64,000 nt of DNA, taken from positions 1 through 64,000 of the forward strand of contig JANQMF010000086.1 in the NCBI GenBank assembly GCA_028280225.1. Reading direction: 5' to 3'. Position 1 is the stretch's first letter, and each line of letters starts with the position of its first letter. The notes beneath the pieces were generated by a model that made no database searches, was not told the origin of the DNA, and saw only the letters and a list, made by a program, of their open reading frames with translations. Position numbers and translations under genes: made by a program. The stretch comes from Pseudomonadales bacterium (GTDB lineage: Bacteria; Pseudomonadota; Gammaproteobacteria; Pseudomonadales; Azotimanducaceae). Below, piece by piece: positions 54,587 to 63,366 of the stretch.

Positions 54587-57500
54587 ATGAATGAATCGTT
54601 ATCGGGACGGCCTGTATCCGGCCTTCTCCCAGTTATCATAATCGCCCTGTGCGTGCTGAGTACCAGCTTGTCGGGTTCGGGGCACGCGGCAACACTAGTT
54701 GATCTGGATTTTGCCAACAGTTTAACCAACACAGGGACCACGGGGACGGCAACCTATAAAAATTATCTGGATTCCGGTCTTAACCCAAATCCGGTGTACC
54801 GCGGCGGTGGTGAATATCTATTGCTGGTGCCCAACGAAGGCGTTGAGTTGAGTGGTGTTGCCACGGAACTGATCGAGAATGATTTTATCAGCGTGAGCGG
54901 CCGCTTCATGATTAAGTCTCTGCCGGAATCCGGGCGGGGGGCCAAACCTTTATTTGACCTGATTGGGCGTAAAGTTGGCACAAGATCCAAGGAGGATGGA
55001 GCAGAAATTAACTTCTACGGCGGTGTACGTGTCATGTTAATGCGTGATGGTGAAGGCCTGGGGTGGGTAAAACTTACCATCAGTGACGCCGATACCAACG
55101 GTTTGAAGGACAATCGCAACAGTAACAGCCGGGTTGCTGAAGGTTTACCGCTGAATAAATGGATTGACATGCGGGTTACGATAGACATCGAGCAGAGGTT
55201 TCTGACGACACAGTTTAATGATCAGTACTTCGTTAAACGAGTGCAAAGCGAGCGATTCAATTGGGAGACCATGTTCAACTGGGTCGATTCGGCAAGTACG
55301 GTAAAAATTGGTTGGAGTGAGCAGTTCAACTCTCGAGAAGTGGAAAAAGAGCAGCGGATGGTCGACTCCACAATATGGCTTGATAACTATCAATTGGTTA
55401 ACGCCAGACCAGCCCCGGTTGCCGGCGATATATCCGGCTATACCAATGCCCTGGCAGAGTTTACCAACCGCGCCTTGCAAAACTCTCTCTCCGAGGATGA
55501 TATCAGCACGCTGGAAGCTGCTTATCTGGACATACAGCGCTTTATCACAACCTTTGGACATGGGCACTATCTGGATGCCGGCATTAAGGCCAGCGTTGAT
55601 AGTTTTATGCAGGCGGTGGAAGCAAGCCCTATATATCCGGATCCCGTCTATGCAAACCTTGGCAATCGGCGTGACCGGTCCCGTCTGGAGGATTTGCCTG
55701 TGATGCTTAGAGCGCTGGTTGTGGTCCAGCAGGACATTCTGTTGCACAATTTTACTAACCCCGTGGTACCGACGGGTGAAACCGCGGACGGCAAAATTGA
55801 TCCGGACGGCAACCTGCTGCCGCTGGCTTTTAAGGCGCACCGTTTTTTTCCGGGAGAGGTAACCGGAGTAACGAATCACGATACGCATAATCTGGCTGGG
55901 TCGTTCTGGATAAACGGGACTTATGAACGCTTTGAGGGTGTCAGCAAATATGCCTATGTCAGGCGCCCCACGGGTTACTACGTTCTGCCGGGACAGATTG
56001 CGAAAGTATGCCTGCCGGTAAGTGACGGGGTTAACATAAGTGATTTCAGGATTTTTGTGGGGGCCCATCAGGACTTTATCGGCAGCGCCGCAGCGAGCCG
56101 CTACCGTAAAATAGGTACTCGTTTTAATTTTGATACCCACTGCCAGGAAGTTGCCAATCCTTTTGGGGGTGGACTATATATTGGAGTAAGACCGGAGACG
56201 CAGAGCGGTTGGTTTGAAGTTGATGTAGACGGCGGTGTGGTCGAAGCGCCGTTCTTTGATGTCCGCAGCAACAATCGCCCGCAAGCACTACCTGCAAAGA
56301 GTACGGATGCAGACTGGTCTGTTATGGTTAATACCGCAAAAGCGCCATGGACGGATCTGGAATCGGATAATTTTCAGATCACCGTGCCTACTGCCACTGC
56401 AAAACAGGTGACCGACCCCACGGCAGTGATGCAAAAGTGGGATGAGATGTGGGGGGCGGTATCGGTTTTCACCGGAAGAGGTGACCAGAATCTGGTGCGA
56501 CCACGTCCAGAATGGGCTTTGGTTGACAACTATTTCCGCAAGCATGGTTATCCCAACGTCATGGAATCTCCCCGGGCGCTGCTCGGTAACCCCAGGGGCA
56601 GCTATCCGCATAATCTGACGTACAAATATGGATACCGTGTATTCAACATCACTCAGGCTCCCGACGCTTTTCAAAAACTCGATATCTTGTTGCATGGATT
56701 TGGACATGGCCTGCGTAGCCCCATGATCGGGTCTGAGGGTGAGTCCCATCCCAATCTGGTGGCTATTGCGATGTCAAACTCCGCACTGGGCATCTCTCTG
56801 GATGAAGCCATTAAATACTCCAATGGGCAGCGCTATGGCCGGGATCATACAGCCATTGACTGGATGATTCGTGACAAGTTCCGCAACGGTGCCTCCAGCT
56901 TGGTGCCGTTACACGGTGTGGCTGATCTTAAACTGTTGCAGTCCGATTCCCTGGAGTTCAAAAATGCGGATATGACAGGCACGTTTAAACACCTGGACCT
57001 AACGGGTAGTGTTTATGGATTACACCATCTTATGTTTGACGGTGGTTTGGATGACTTGGGTGTTGCCTTCAGGGTGCGGAATAATGGGCGCGTGTTGGAA
57101 AGCGGCCGCATGCCGGGAGGTTTGCGCAGCTACGCCAACAGGGCGTTGGGTAAGTATCTTGACCTGGTAGACATTTATGGCTGGAGCATACTGGGTGATG
57201 TTGCCAAGGAGTTTTACACCGAATGGGATAAGCCAGGCAACATATATGAACTGTATGCCAACTCTGATGTGCAAACCTGGCGGCGCCATGATGATTGGGA
57301 ATATATCGACATGGCCATCCGGGCATTTGCCAAACTGCCGGAGCGGCCTAATCCGTTGCCGCTGCTGGAGTTTTGGGGTGTTGTGCCTACGGCAACCCAG
57401 ATTGAAGAGGCGAAAGCGATGGGCTTGGTGGAAAGCACCGAGATATACGACCGTTTGCGATACTACGAATCGCTTATCCCCGCAACAGAATTGGAGTTTG

Positions 57501-58063
57501 ATGTTTATCGGCAGTTTGTTCTGGCAAACATGGGCAAAACCGTCCAGGGGTTGTATGAGGATGCGTATACCAACTGGAATACCGATTCCGGTTATGCCGC
57601 ACAAATGCAAAAACGGTTGAACGACTTGTTCAGCACGTATTTCTCGGGCAACAACACCCCGCTGCAACCGAGAGTTTTGCAGGATGTAGGGTGTTCGGAT
57701 ACGCCGGTTTACATCCATACAGTGAAACTAACTATTTGTAATAGTGCTGTAGGTGACGTGCCGATGACAGATGTCTCCGTTGTGCTCACTGATACGGCCA
57801 ACAAGGTTGTTTACGATTCCGGCGTGATTGCCGGCCCCTTTGATCAAGACAAAGGTGTGCGGGTGTATCACAACACGCTGTTGAAGTTGATTGAAACGAG
57901 TCAGGTAAAGCACCGGGTCAAGGCCCAGATCACGGCAAAAATTGATGGCGTGGCCCGGAATTGCTCAACCAGAATCAACTTGGCCAGGAAAAGGGATCTC
58001 AGCACGCCCAAAAACGTGAACATAGAATTCTCTATGGACGAAAACGGCTGCACGGCCAATTAA
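54587..58063 (+). CDS. Large secreted M60-like peptidase-fold protein with altered catalytic motif
   Basis: An 1158-residue exported protein. The signal peptide runs to about residue 34 (GHA/A). Residues about 40-275 look like a LamG/concanavalin-type domain (DFISVSGRFMIK, KWIDMRVTIDIEQR, DSTIWLDNYQLV). From about 435 to 740 the pattern is M60/enhancin-like: TGYYVLPGQ, ETQSGWFEVDVDGG, APWTDLESDNFQITVP, PTAVMQKWDEMWGAV, and the metal site LLHGFGHGLRSP at residues 701-712. The two His ligands (H703, H707) and a third-ligand Glu (E717 or E719) are present, but the usual catalytic Glu in HExxH is Gly704. Two Cys near residue 1020-1035 and one at the C-terminus could form disulfides. M60 proteins act on mucin-type glycoproteins. 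Protease activity here is doubtful; ligand binding is plausible. Confidence 0.78.
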   Translation: MNESLSGRPVSGLLPVIIIALCVLSTSLSGSGHAATLVDLDFANSLTNTGTTGTATYKNYLDSGLNPNPVYRGGGEYLLLVPNEGVELSGVATELIENDFISVSGRFMIKSLPESGRGAKPLFDLIGRKVGTRSKEDGAEINFYGGVRVMLMRDGEGLGWVKLTISDADTNGLKDNRNSNSRVAEGLPLNKWIDMRVTIDIEQRFLTTQFNDQYFVKRVQSERFNWETMFNWVDSASTVKIGWSEQFNSREVEKEQRMVDSTIWLDNYQLVNARPAPVAGDISGYTNALAEFTNRALQNSLSEDDISTLEAAYLDIQRFITTFGHGHYLDAGIKASVDSFMQAVEASPIYPDPVYANLGNRRDRSRLEDLPVMLRALVVVQQDILLHNFTNPVVPTGETADGKIDPDGNLLPLAFKAHRFFPGEVTGVTNHDTHNLAGSFWINGTYERFEGVSKYAYVRRPTGYYVLPGQIAKVCLPVSDGVNISDFRIFVGAHQDFIGSAAASRYRKIGTRFNFDTHCQEVANPFGGGLYIGVRPETQSGWFEVDVDGGVVEAPFFDVRSNNRPQALPAKSTDADWSVMVNTAKAPWTDLESDNFQITVPTATAKQVTDPTAVMQKWDEMWGAVSVFTGRGDQNLVRPRPEWALVDNYFRKHGYPNVMESPRALLGNPRGSYPHNLTYKYGYRVFNITQAPDAFQKLDILLHGFGHGLRSPMIGSEGESHPNLVAIAMSNSALGISLDEAIKYSNGQRYGRDHTAIDWMIRDKFRNGASSLVPLHGVADLKLLQSDSLEFKNADMTGTFKHLDLTGSVYGLHHLMFDGGLDDLGVAFRVRNNGRVLESGRMPGGLRSYANRALGKYLDLVDIYGWSILGDVAKEFYTEWDKPGNIYELYANSDVQTWRRHDDWEYIDMAIRAFAKLPERPNPLPLLEFWGVVPTATQIEEAKAMGLVESTEIYDRLRYYESLIPATELEFDVYRQFVLANMGKTVQGLYEDAYTNWNTDSGYAAQMQKRLNDLFSTYFSGNNTPLQPRVLQDVGCSDTPVYIHTVKLTICNSAVGDVPMTDVSVVLTDTANKVVYDSGVIAGPFDQDKGVRVYHNTLLKLIETSQVKHRVKAQITAKIDGVARNCSTRINLARKRDLSTPKNVNIEFSMDENGCTAN

Positions 58064-58134
58064 ACCGGCGTTTCAGGGCCTGTGTAGACAGGCTCTGAGG
58101 CCCGTTCTAGTTTAACAAGTTAAGGAAAATCGTG

Positions 58135-61100
58135 ATGTTGGATTGGACCCTTGTCGAAATAGTTGGTGAAAAAGTCTATCAGTTAAACCCGGACAATCCG
58201 CTTGTGCTTTCCGCTCAATCCGGTGGGCAATATAGCCTCAGGGCACCCGGAGAAAGCGGTGAAGAAGATGCAAATGGCACATTGGAGAACGTTCAGGTTC
58301 GCCGGGATGCGGACAATCTGGAGGTTGTGGTCGGCGATGTGATTTTGCTGCGGATAACAGACTTTTTTGTTTCCGGTGAACACGTTGAATTTGAGCTTAA
58401 GATTGACGGTGCTAGCGTGAGGATTGATTCCGACGAAGCGCGCGGCGATCAGAGCCGGGAAATTCTCTGGTCATCCGGATCAGTGGAAGCAGATGACGGC
58501 GAGAATAGTACCGCCACCTGGTTGGGCCTGGCGTTGGCGGTGGGTGGCGCGGCGGGGTATGCAGCCAATGATGAAGAGCGGGACAATGTGATTGTACTGG
58601 ACGATTCCCGGGAACCGCCGGAACCACCCGTCCAGCCTGAGACCATTGAGCCCCCATCTGTGACCTTGGTCAACGATACCGGTAACAAAACGGACGATGG
58701 CATTACCAATGACGGCAGTTTGTCTCTGGACGGGGTACTCCCGGGTGCCACTGTGGAATACAGTACCGATGGGGGCGTAACCTGGTCCCGGCAGTTTGCC
58801 GCGAGCGAGGGATTTAACACCGTACAGGTGCGGCAGACCGATGCGGACGGCAATGTCAGTAATGCCAGCCAAATGCTGGGTTTCTTCCTGGATACCACCC
58901 CCCCGGCCCAGTTGACCAATATCCGTCTGCAAACCGATTCCGGACTGTATGGGGATGACGGGCTGACCAATCAGGCAGTGTTGTTATTTGACCGCCTGGG
59001 TGATGGGAACCAAGTTGAATACCGTTTTGCCGGTGAAGATGACGAGGCATGGTCAACCACCTTTGTGCCTGTACAGGGGGAAAATCAGGTTGAAATTCGT
59101 CAGGTGGATGCTGCCGGGAACGGCAGTGAACCCGCTAGTTTCACCTTTACCTTCGATAATGTAGCACCCCAGGCGTTAATCCTTTTAAGCGCCCCGGGTT
59201 TGTTCGAACCTGTGGTGCAGGGGCTTGAAGAAGGGGCTACGGTTGAATATCGGGTGGATGGCGGGGACTGGACCACCAACTGGCGTGCCCTGACCCACGG
59301 TGAGATGCAGGTACGCCAGGTGGACCTGGCGGGAAATTCGAGTGTGCCGTCAAATAGCGTGGGCGTTTCGGATCCCGCCCTTGCTGTAATATTTGACCTA
59401 AGCCAGGGTACCAGTTCGGATTTCAACAACCGGGAATTTGCAGCGGACGCCACCTACCATATCTATATCGTGGTGGACGCGGATGGCACCGAGGGATGGC
59501 CTCCCGATAGCATCAATAACTGGGATCAAGCCTGGTCCGGCGCGGAAAATCTGGGGGCTGACGACAAGATTGTTCTGCTGTCCGGCGACGGGAGTCCTAT
59601 CCTGGGTTTTAGTGGTAATCTGGTCACCAACAGTCGTTTTGGCGTGGGAGAATTCCTGACCCCAATCCATTTCTGGTCATCGAGTATCTCCTTTGCGGCC
59701 ATGTTGCAGGACAATGGTAGATTGCTGCGTAGTGTTGCGGGTACGACGGTTTCAGTGGATCTATGGGACGGCAGCTTCCCGACTCAGGCCAATACTCCGG
59801 AATTTGGGTATTCCCAATACTGGGTAGAACTGCAGACCGCCAGCGGCGCGGCTGTTGGCGGCAATGTCACCGCTGACAGAGGTTTTCAGTTGCAGGAGCT
59901 GGCGCCCGGTAGTTTTGATGTTCAATTTAACAATGATCCCAATAACCTGCATGATGATTCAAGTTGGGATACGGACATCGCCAACGCCTACACCCCGGAC
60001 CAGCTTGGGCAGCAGACCATTTATATGCGCCTGGAGATGGCGCCGGGTATATACAGCGATGTGTTGACCTACACCTTTGATATTCAACCCCCGGAATTAG
60101 CGGAGATTGTCTTCTTTGATCTGACCGCGGGCACTTCAAGTTCAACACAGGGTGCGGATCGTGAATTCAAGGCGGATACTGAGTACTACATCTACATTGT
60201 GGTGGACGCCAACCTCCGGGAGGTGGATCTGGATCCTGCACATCAGTGGACAGGCAGTGACAACCTGGATGACGACGACCATATTATTTTGATATCCGAT
60301 AAAGGACATGGTGTTATTGGTGAGGATGGTAACCCAGCCCCCACCTACCCGCCTCTGCCGATCGACACGGTGGAAGTGACCAACAACCACTGGCGCTGGG
60401 GGTATGGTGGGAATGATCTGGCCGCCCGGTTGAATCTAAACGGTGGCTTCGATCGCTATGCGGACAACGGCCTCTCCCGGTTTGTGGATTTGTGGGGAGG
60501 TTCAGGGCCCACTTCCGCGACAACTGTAAATGCTCATTTTTCCGAGTATTTCGTCAACATCACTGATCCTGATCCGACGGATACAGCCTACGACATTGTT
60601 GCCGGGCGGTATAAGGCTGACAACGGCGACTTTGCCGGATTCAACATCACCGCGGCAACCAGCATTGCGGGATGGAACTTTGCTGCCGAGGGCTGGGAGG
60701 TAGAGTTCTCCACAGACGGCAATATCTGGAATACCGATGCCTCCGCCGTGGGGGTGGCAGCCTCCTCCATGTTTTTCGCCCGGCTCAAACACGTCGGTGG
60801 TCAGACATCGGAAGCTCAGGAATTTATGGTCTCTCCCCGCCTGGATGTCGTCATTTTCGACTTAACCAGCGGCGATTCATCGTCACATTCCGGCAGGATC
60901 TTCCAGGATGATGTGGCCTACAAGATCTTTATCGTGGTTGAACACAACAGTGCGCAGATTGATTTGGATCCAGGGCAGCGATGGGCGGGTGCGGAAAAAC
61001 TGGGCAGCGACGACCAGATTATTCTGGTGTCCGCAACGCAGAATCAGGTGCTGGGCGGTTTTAGCCAGACGGTGACCAATGTTTTCGTTGGACCTACTTA

Positions 61101-61308
61101 TGCAAGCTGGCAGACCGTGACTTCATTTGCATTGGGATTAAATAGTACGGGTGTAGTGACCCGTTTGTTCTCGTCGAGTATCGAAACGGCGGATTTGTGG
61201 GGCAGCAGTAGTTGGGTGCCCGTACCCGGGTTTGCCCATTCCAACTCGCTAAACTACGCGGACGATCTGCAACACCTCTACAATCCCACCAGTCAGGGTC
61301 TGGCATAG
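58135..61308 (+). CDS. Bap-like multidomain surface protein with three novel repeats
   Basis: A 1057-residue acidic protein. ATG 58135 with AAGGA eight bases ahead. N-terminal residues 1-110 resemble the BapA-prefix domain (ILLRITDFFV), then a Gly/Ala hydrophobic stretch at 129-144. Three bacterial Ig-like domains occupy about 175-255, 256-342 and 343-410, each with a calcium-rich DxDGN or DxAGN hairpin. Three copies of an unrecognised 150-240-residue module start at 417, 656 and 905. No N-terminal signal peptide; such proteins use type I secretion, but no HlyB/HlyD/TolC gene is in the window. It lies 71 bases downstream of the M60-like gene and is probably co-expressed with it. The role is likely adhesion or matrix. 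Confidence 0.72.
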   Translation: MLDWTLVEIVGEKVYQLNPDNPLVLSAQSGGQYSLRAPGESGEEDANGTLENVQVRRDADNLEVVVGDVILLRITDFFVSGEHVEFELKIDGASVRIDSDEARGDQSREILWSSGSVEADDGENSTATWLGLALAVGGAAGYAANDEERDNVIVLDDSREPPEPPVQPETIEPPSVTLVNDTGNKTDDGITNDGSLSLDGVLPGATVEYSTDGGVTWSRQFAASEGFNTVQVRQTDADGNVSNASQMLGFFLDTTPPAQLTNIRLQTDSGLYGDDGLTNQAVLLFDRLGDGNQVEYRFAGEDDEAWSTTFVPVQGENQVEIRQVDAAGNGSEPASFTFTFDNVAPQALILLSAPGLFEPVVQGLEEGATVEYRVDGGDWTTNWRALTHGEMQVRQVDLAGNSSVPSNSVGVSDPALAVIFDLSQGTSSDFNNREFAADATYHIYIVVDADGTEGWPPDSINNWDQAWSGAENLGADDKIVLLSGDGSPILGFSGNLVTNSRFGVGEFLTPIHFWSSSISFAAMLQDNGRLLRSVAGTTVSVDLWDGSFPTQANTPEFGYSQYWVELQTASGAAVGGNVTADRGFQLQELAPGSFDVQFNNDPNNLHDDSSWDTDIANAYTPDQLGQQTIYMRLEMAPGIYSDVLTYTFDIQPPELAEIVFFDLTAGTSSSTQGADREFKADTEYYIYIVVDANLREVDLDPAHQWTGSDNLDDDDHIILISDKGHGVIGEDGNPAPTYPPLPIDTVEVTNNHWRWGYGGNDLAARLNLNGGFDRYADNGLSRFVDLWGGSGPTSATTVNAHFSEYFVNITDPDPTDTAYDIVAGRYKADNGDFAGFNITAATSIAGWNFAAEGWEVEFSTDGNIWNTDASAVGVAASSMFFARLKHVGGQTSEAQEFMVSPRLDVVIFDLTSGDSSSHSGRIFQDDVAYKIFIVVEHNSAQIDLDPGQRWAGAEKLGSDDQIILVSATQNQVLGGFSQTVTNVFVGPTYASWQTVTSFALGLNSTGVVTRLFSSSIETADLWGSSSWVPVPGFAHSNSLNYADDLQHLYNPTSQGLA

Positions 61309-61331
61309 GGGAATCTAGATAGATGGTCAGG

Positions 61332-62906
61332 TCAAGAACTGCACGATAACATGGAACACCCCGCCCGGGTGCGTGCCCACTCCGGGCGCTTGGCGGCGTA
61401 GTTTTCGTGCTCGGGTTGTTCGTCGTAGGGATGCCGCAGCACCTCCAACGTTTGGTTCACGCGGCTGTAGTCACCTTGTTCAGCCGCGTCGATGGCTAGT
61501 TGAGCCAGGTAGTTCCGAAGCACATACTTCGGGTTCACGGCGTTCATTTTGTCCCGGCGTTGTTCCGGCGACACACCTTGCTGGTCCAAGACCTGATGAT
61601 ATTGGCCCAGCCAGGCCTGCCAGCTTTTAATCAAGTCAGGTTGCCGGGGGGCACCCTGATAGTAAGCGGGATTAAGATGCTGCCAGGCATCCGGCTGTGC
61701 TGGATTGACGGTGGCCAGCAGCCGGAAACACCAGGTCATATCCATTTCTTCCCGGGGCAGGATGTTCAGCAGGCGGGTTACCAGGTCAGCATCATAAGCC
61801 GGTAACCCCAGTTTTTGCGCCATCATCTCCTGCCATCGCCTCTCGTAATATCTGGCATAGTCGGTAAGGGCAGTCTCCAGCGGCTTGGGGCTGTCCAGCA
61901 ACGGGGCCAAGGCGTTGGCCAGTTGCAGCAGGTTCCACTGACCAATGGCGGGTTGTTGGGCATACCGATACCGGCGGTGTTGGGCGTCGGTGGTATTGGG
62001 GGTCCAGTTGGGATCAAAGTCCTCCAGCCAGCCATAGGGACCGTAGTCGATGGTTTCTCCAATAATGGACATATTATCGGTATTCATCACGCCATGGACA
62101 AAACCCACCCGCATCCAGTGCACCATTAAATCCGCGGTGCGTTCACAAACCTCGTTAAAAAATCGCACATACCCATCCTGGGGGTTTGCGGGGCGGAGGT
62201 GCGGAAATTCGGTTTTAATGATGTAGTCTGCAAACTGTCTTAGCAGATCAATCTCGTTGCGCGCCGCCAGCATTTGAAAGTGGCCAAAGCGGACAAAAGA
62301 GGAACTGACCCGACAGACCACGGCGCCCGGTTCCAGGGCGGGGTGTCCGTCATACAATACATCACGCATCACCTGTTCCCCGGTGCCGATCAGAGACAGG
62401 GCGCGGGTGGTGGGAATTCCCAAATGATACATGGCCTCGCTGCACAAAAATTCCCGCACGGATGAGCGCAGCACAGCCAGCCCGTCAGCGCTCCGGGAAT
62501 AGGGGGTGGGCCCCGCACCCTTTAATTGCAACATAAGATGCCCATCATCCGTGGCAACTTCACCCAGGTTGATGGCCCGGCCGTCACCCAGCTGTCCTGC
62601 CCAATTGCCGAATTGGTGACCGCCGTAGCAGGTGGCGTGGGGGTCCATGCCGCTTAAGATCTTATTGCCGGAAAACACCTGGGTAAAGGTTGGGCTGGTG
62701 ATATCCTCCTGGGAAAGCCCTAACTGTTGAGCAACCTCATGGGAGAAAGCGATCAGATGTGGTGCGGCCACCGGCTGGGGCCTGACTCTGGAATAAAGGG
62801 CATTTTGCACTTGCCGCCGGGTGTTCTCCGTCTCCGGGTCCGCCGGCAGAGCCTGGGTAAATGGGTTGGTAAAAGTAAGAGTATTTTCGATCATTTGCAT
62901 CTGCAT
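61332..62906 (-). CDS. selO: Protein adenylyltransferase SelO (YdiU family), cysteine form
   Basis: A 524-residue pseudokinase that AMPylates proteins in bacteria. Landmarks are QLKGAGPTPYSR (nucleotide and Lys), SSVREFLCSEAM, FVHGVMNTDNMSI with the metal-binding Asn/Asp, and TIDYGPYGWLEDFDP. The C-terminus, AGCSMLSCSS, has Cys at the position that is Sec in eukaryotic SELENOO. The chosen ATG is 62904-62906; ATGs at 62898-62900 and 62892-62894 follow at two-codon steps. It is divergent from the NTF2-like gene. Confidence 0.93.
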   Translation of the reverse strand: MQMQMIENTLTFTNPFTQALPADPETENTRRQVQNALYSRVRPQPVAAPHLIAFSHEVAQQLGLSQEDITSPTFTQVFSGNKILSGMDPHATCYGGHQFGNWAGQLGDGRAINLGEVATDDGHLMLQLKGAGPTPYSRSADGLAVLRSSVREFLCSEAMYHLGIPTTRALSLIGTGEQVMRDVLYDGHPALEPGAVVCRVSSSFVRFGHFQMLAARNEIDLLRQFADYIIKTEFPHLRPANPQDGYVRFFNEVCERTADLMVHWMRVGFVHGVMNTDNMSIIGETIDYGPYGWLEDFDPNWTPNTTDAQHRRYRYAQQPAIGQWNLLQLANALAPLLDSPKPLETALTDYARYYERRWQEMMAQKLGLPAYDADLVTRLLNILPREEMDMTWCFRLLATVNPAQPDAWQHLNPAYYQGAPRQPDLIKSWQAWLGQYHQVLDQQGVSPEQRRDKMNAVNPKYVLRNYLAQLAIDAAEQGDYSRVNQTLEVLRHPYDEQPEHENYAAKRPEWARTRAGCSMLSCSS

Positions 62907-62953
62907 AGACTACCTGACACCCTACCGGCTGGGAATGGGTAGCCGGACGTCAC

Positions 62954-63343
62954 ATGACCCTGCAACTGGAGCAAGCGGAATTTGCCAATGAAGCCTTTTA
63001 CCTGGCCTTTGAGGCTAAGGACTATGCGGCCATGAGTCATTTATGGTCCCGCCGGGAACAGGTGGTTTGTTTGCATCCCGGGTGGCCGGCTCTGGTCGGC
63101 AGAGACGCGGTGTTGGAAAGCTGGCAATCTATTTTGACCAATCCCCAACAAGGTCAGGTCAGCTTTTTTAACGCCACCGCCACCCAATTGACCCCGGGCT
63201 GCGCTGCGGTAGTTTGTTATGAACAGGCCGGCGGCACGGTGATGGTGGCCACCAATGTATTTGTGGTGGAAGAGGAAGGGTTGCGCATGGTCTGCCATCA
63301 GGCGGGATATTGCGCTAATCCGCCGGCGGACCTGATGGGGTAA
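62954..63343 (+). CDS. NTF2-like (SnoaL/DUF4440-type) protein
   Basis: A 129-residue cone-shaped alpha-beta fold protein. Typical parts are NEAFYLAFEAKDYAAMSHLW, CLHPGWPALVGRDAVLESW and a four-strand C-terminal sheet (VMVATNVFVVEEEGLRMVCHQ). The NTF2 fold covers isomerases, dehydratases and oligomerisation subunits. The family with SHLW, then HPGW-like loops is often called SnoaL_3 or nuclear transport factor 2 family. It is followed by a Rieske oxygenase gene at 24 bases; small NTF2-like beta subunits accompany some ring hydroxylases, but this one differs from their typical sequence. Confidence 0.78.
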   Translation: MTLQLEQAEFANEAFYLAFEAKDYAAMSHLWSRREQVVCLHPGWPALVGRDAVLESWQSILTNPQQGQVSFFNATATQLTPGCAAVVCYEQAGGTVMVATNVFVVEEEGLRMVCHQAGYCANPPADLMG

Positions 63344-63366
63344 AATATTCAGCATTGGAGGGTGCT

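Noticed and set aside
55145-56140. Minus-strand open frame of 331 codons opposite the M60-like gene
   Set aside because: No signature and it lies wholly in a coding region with a good signal peptide and domains.
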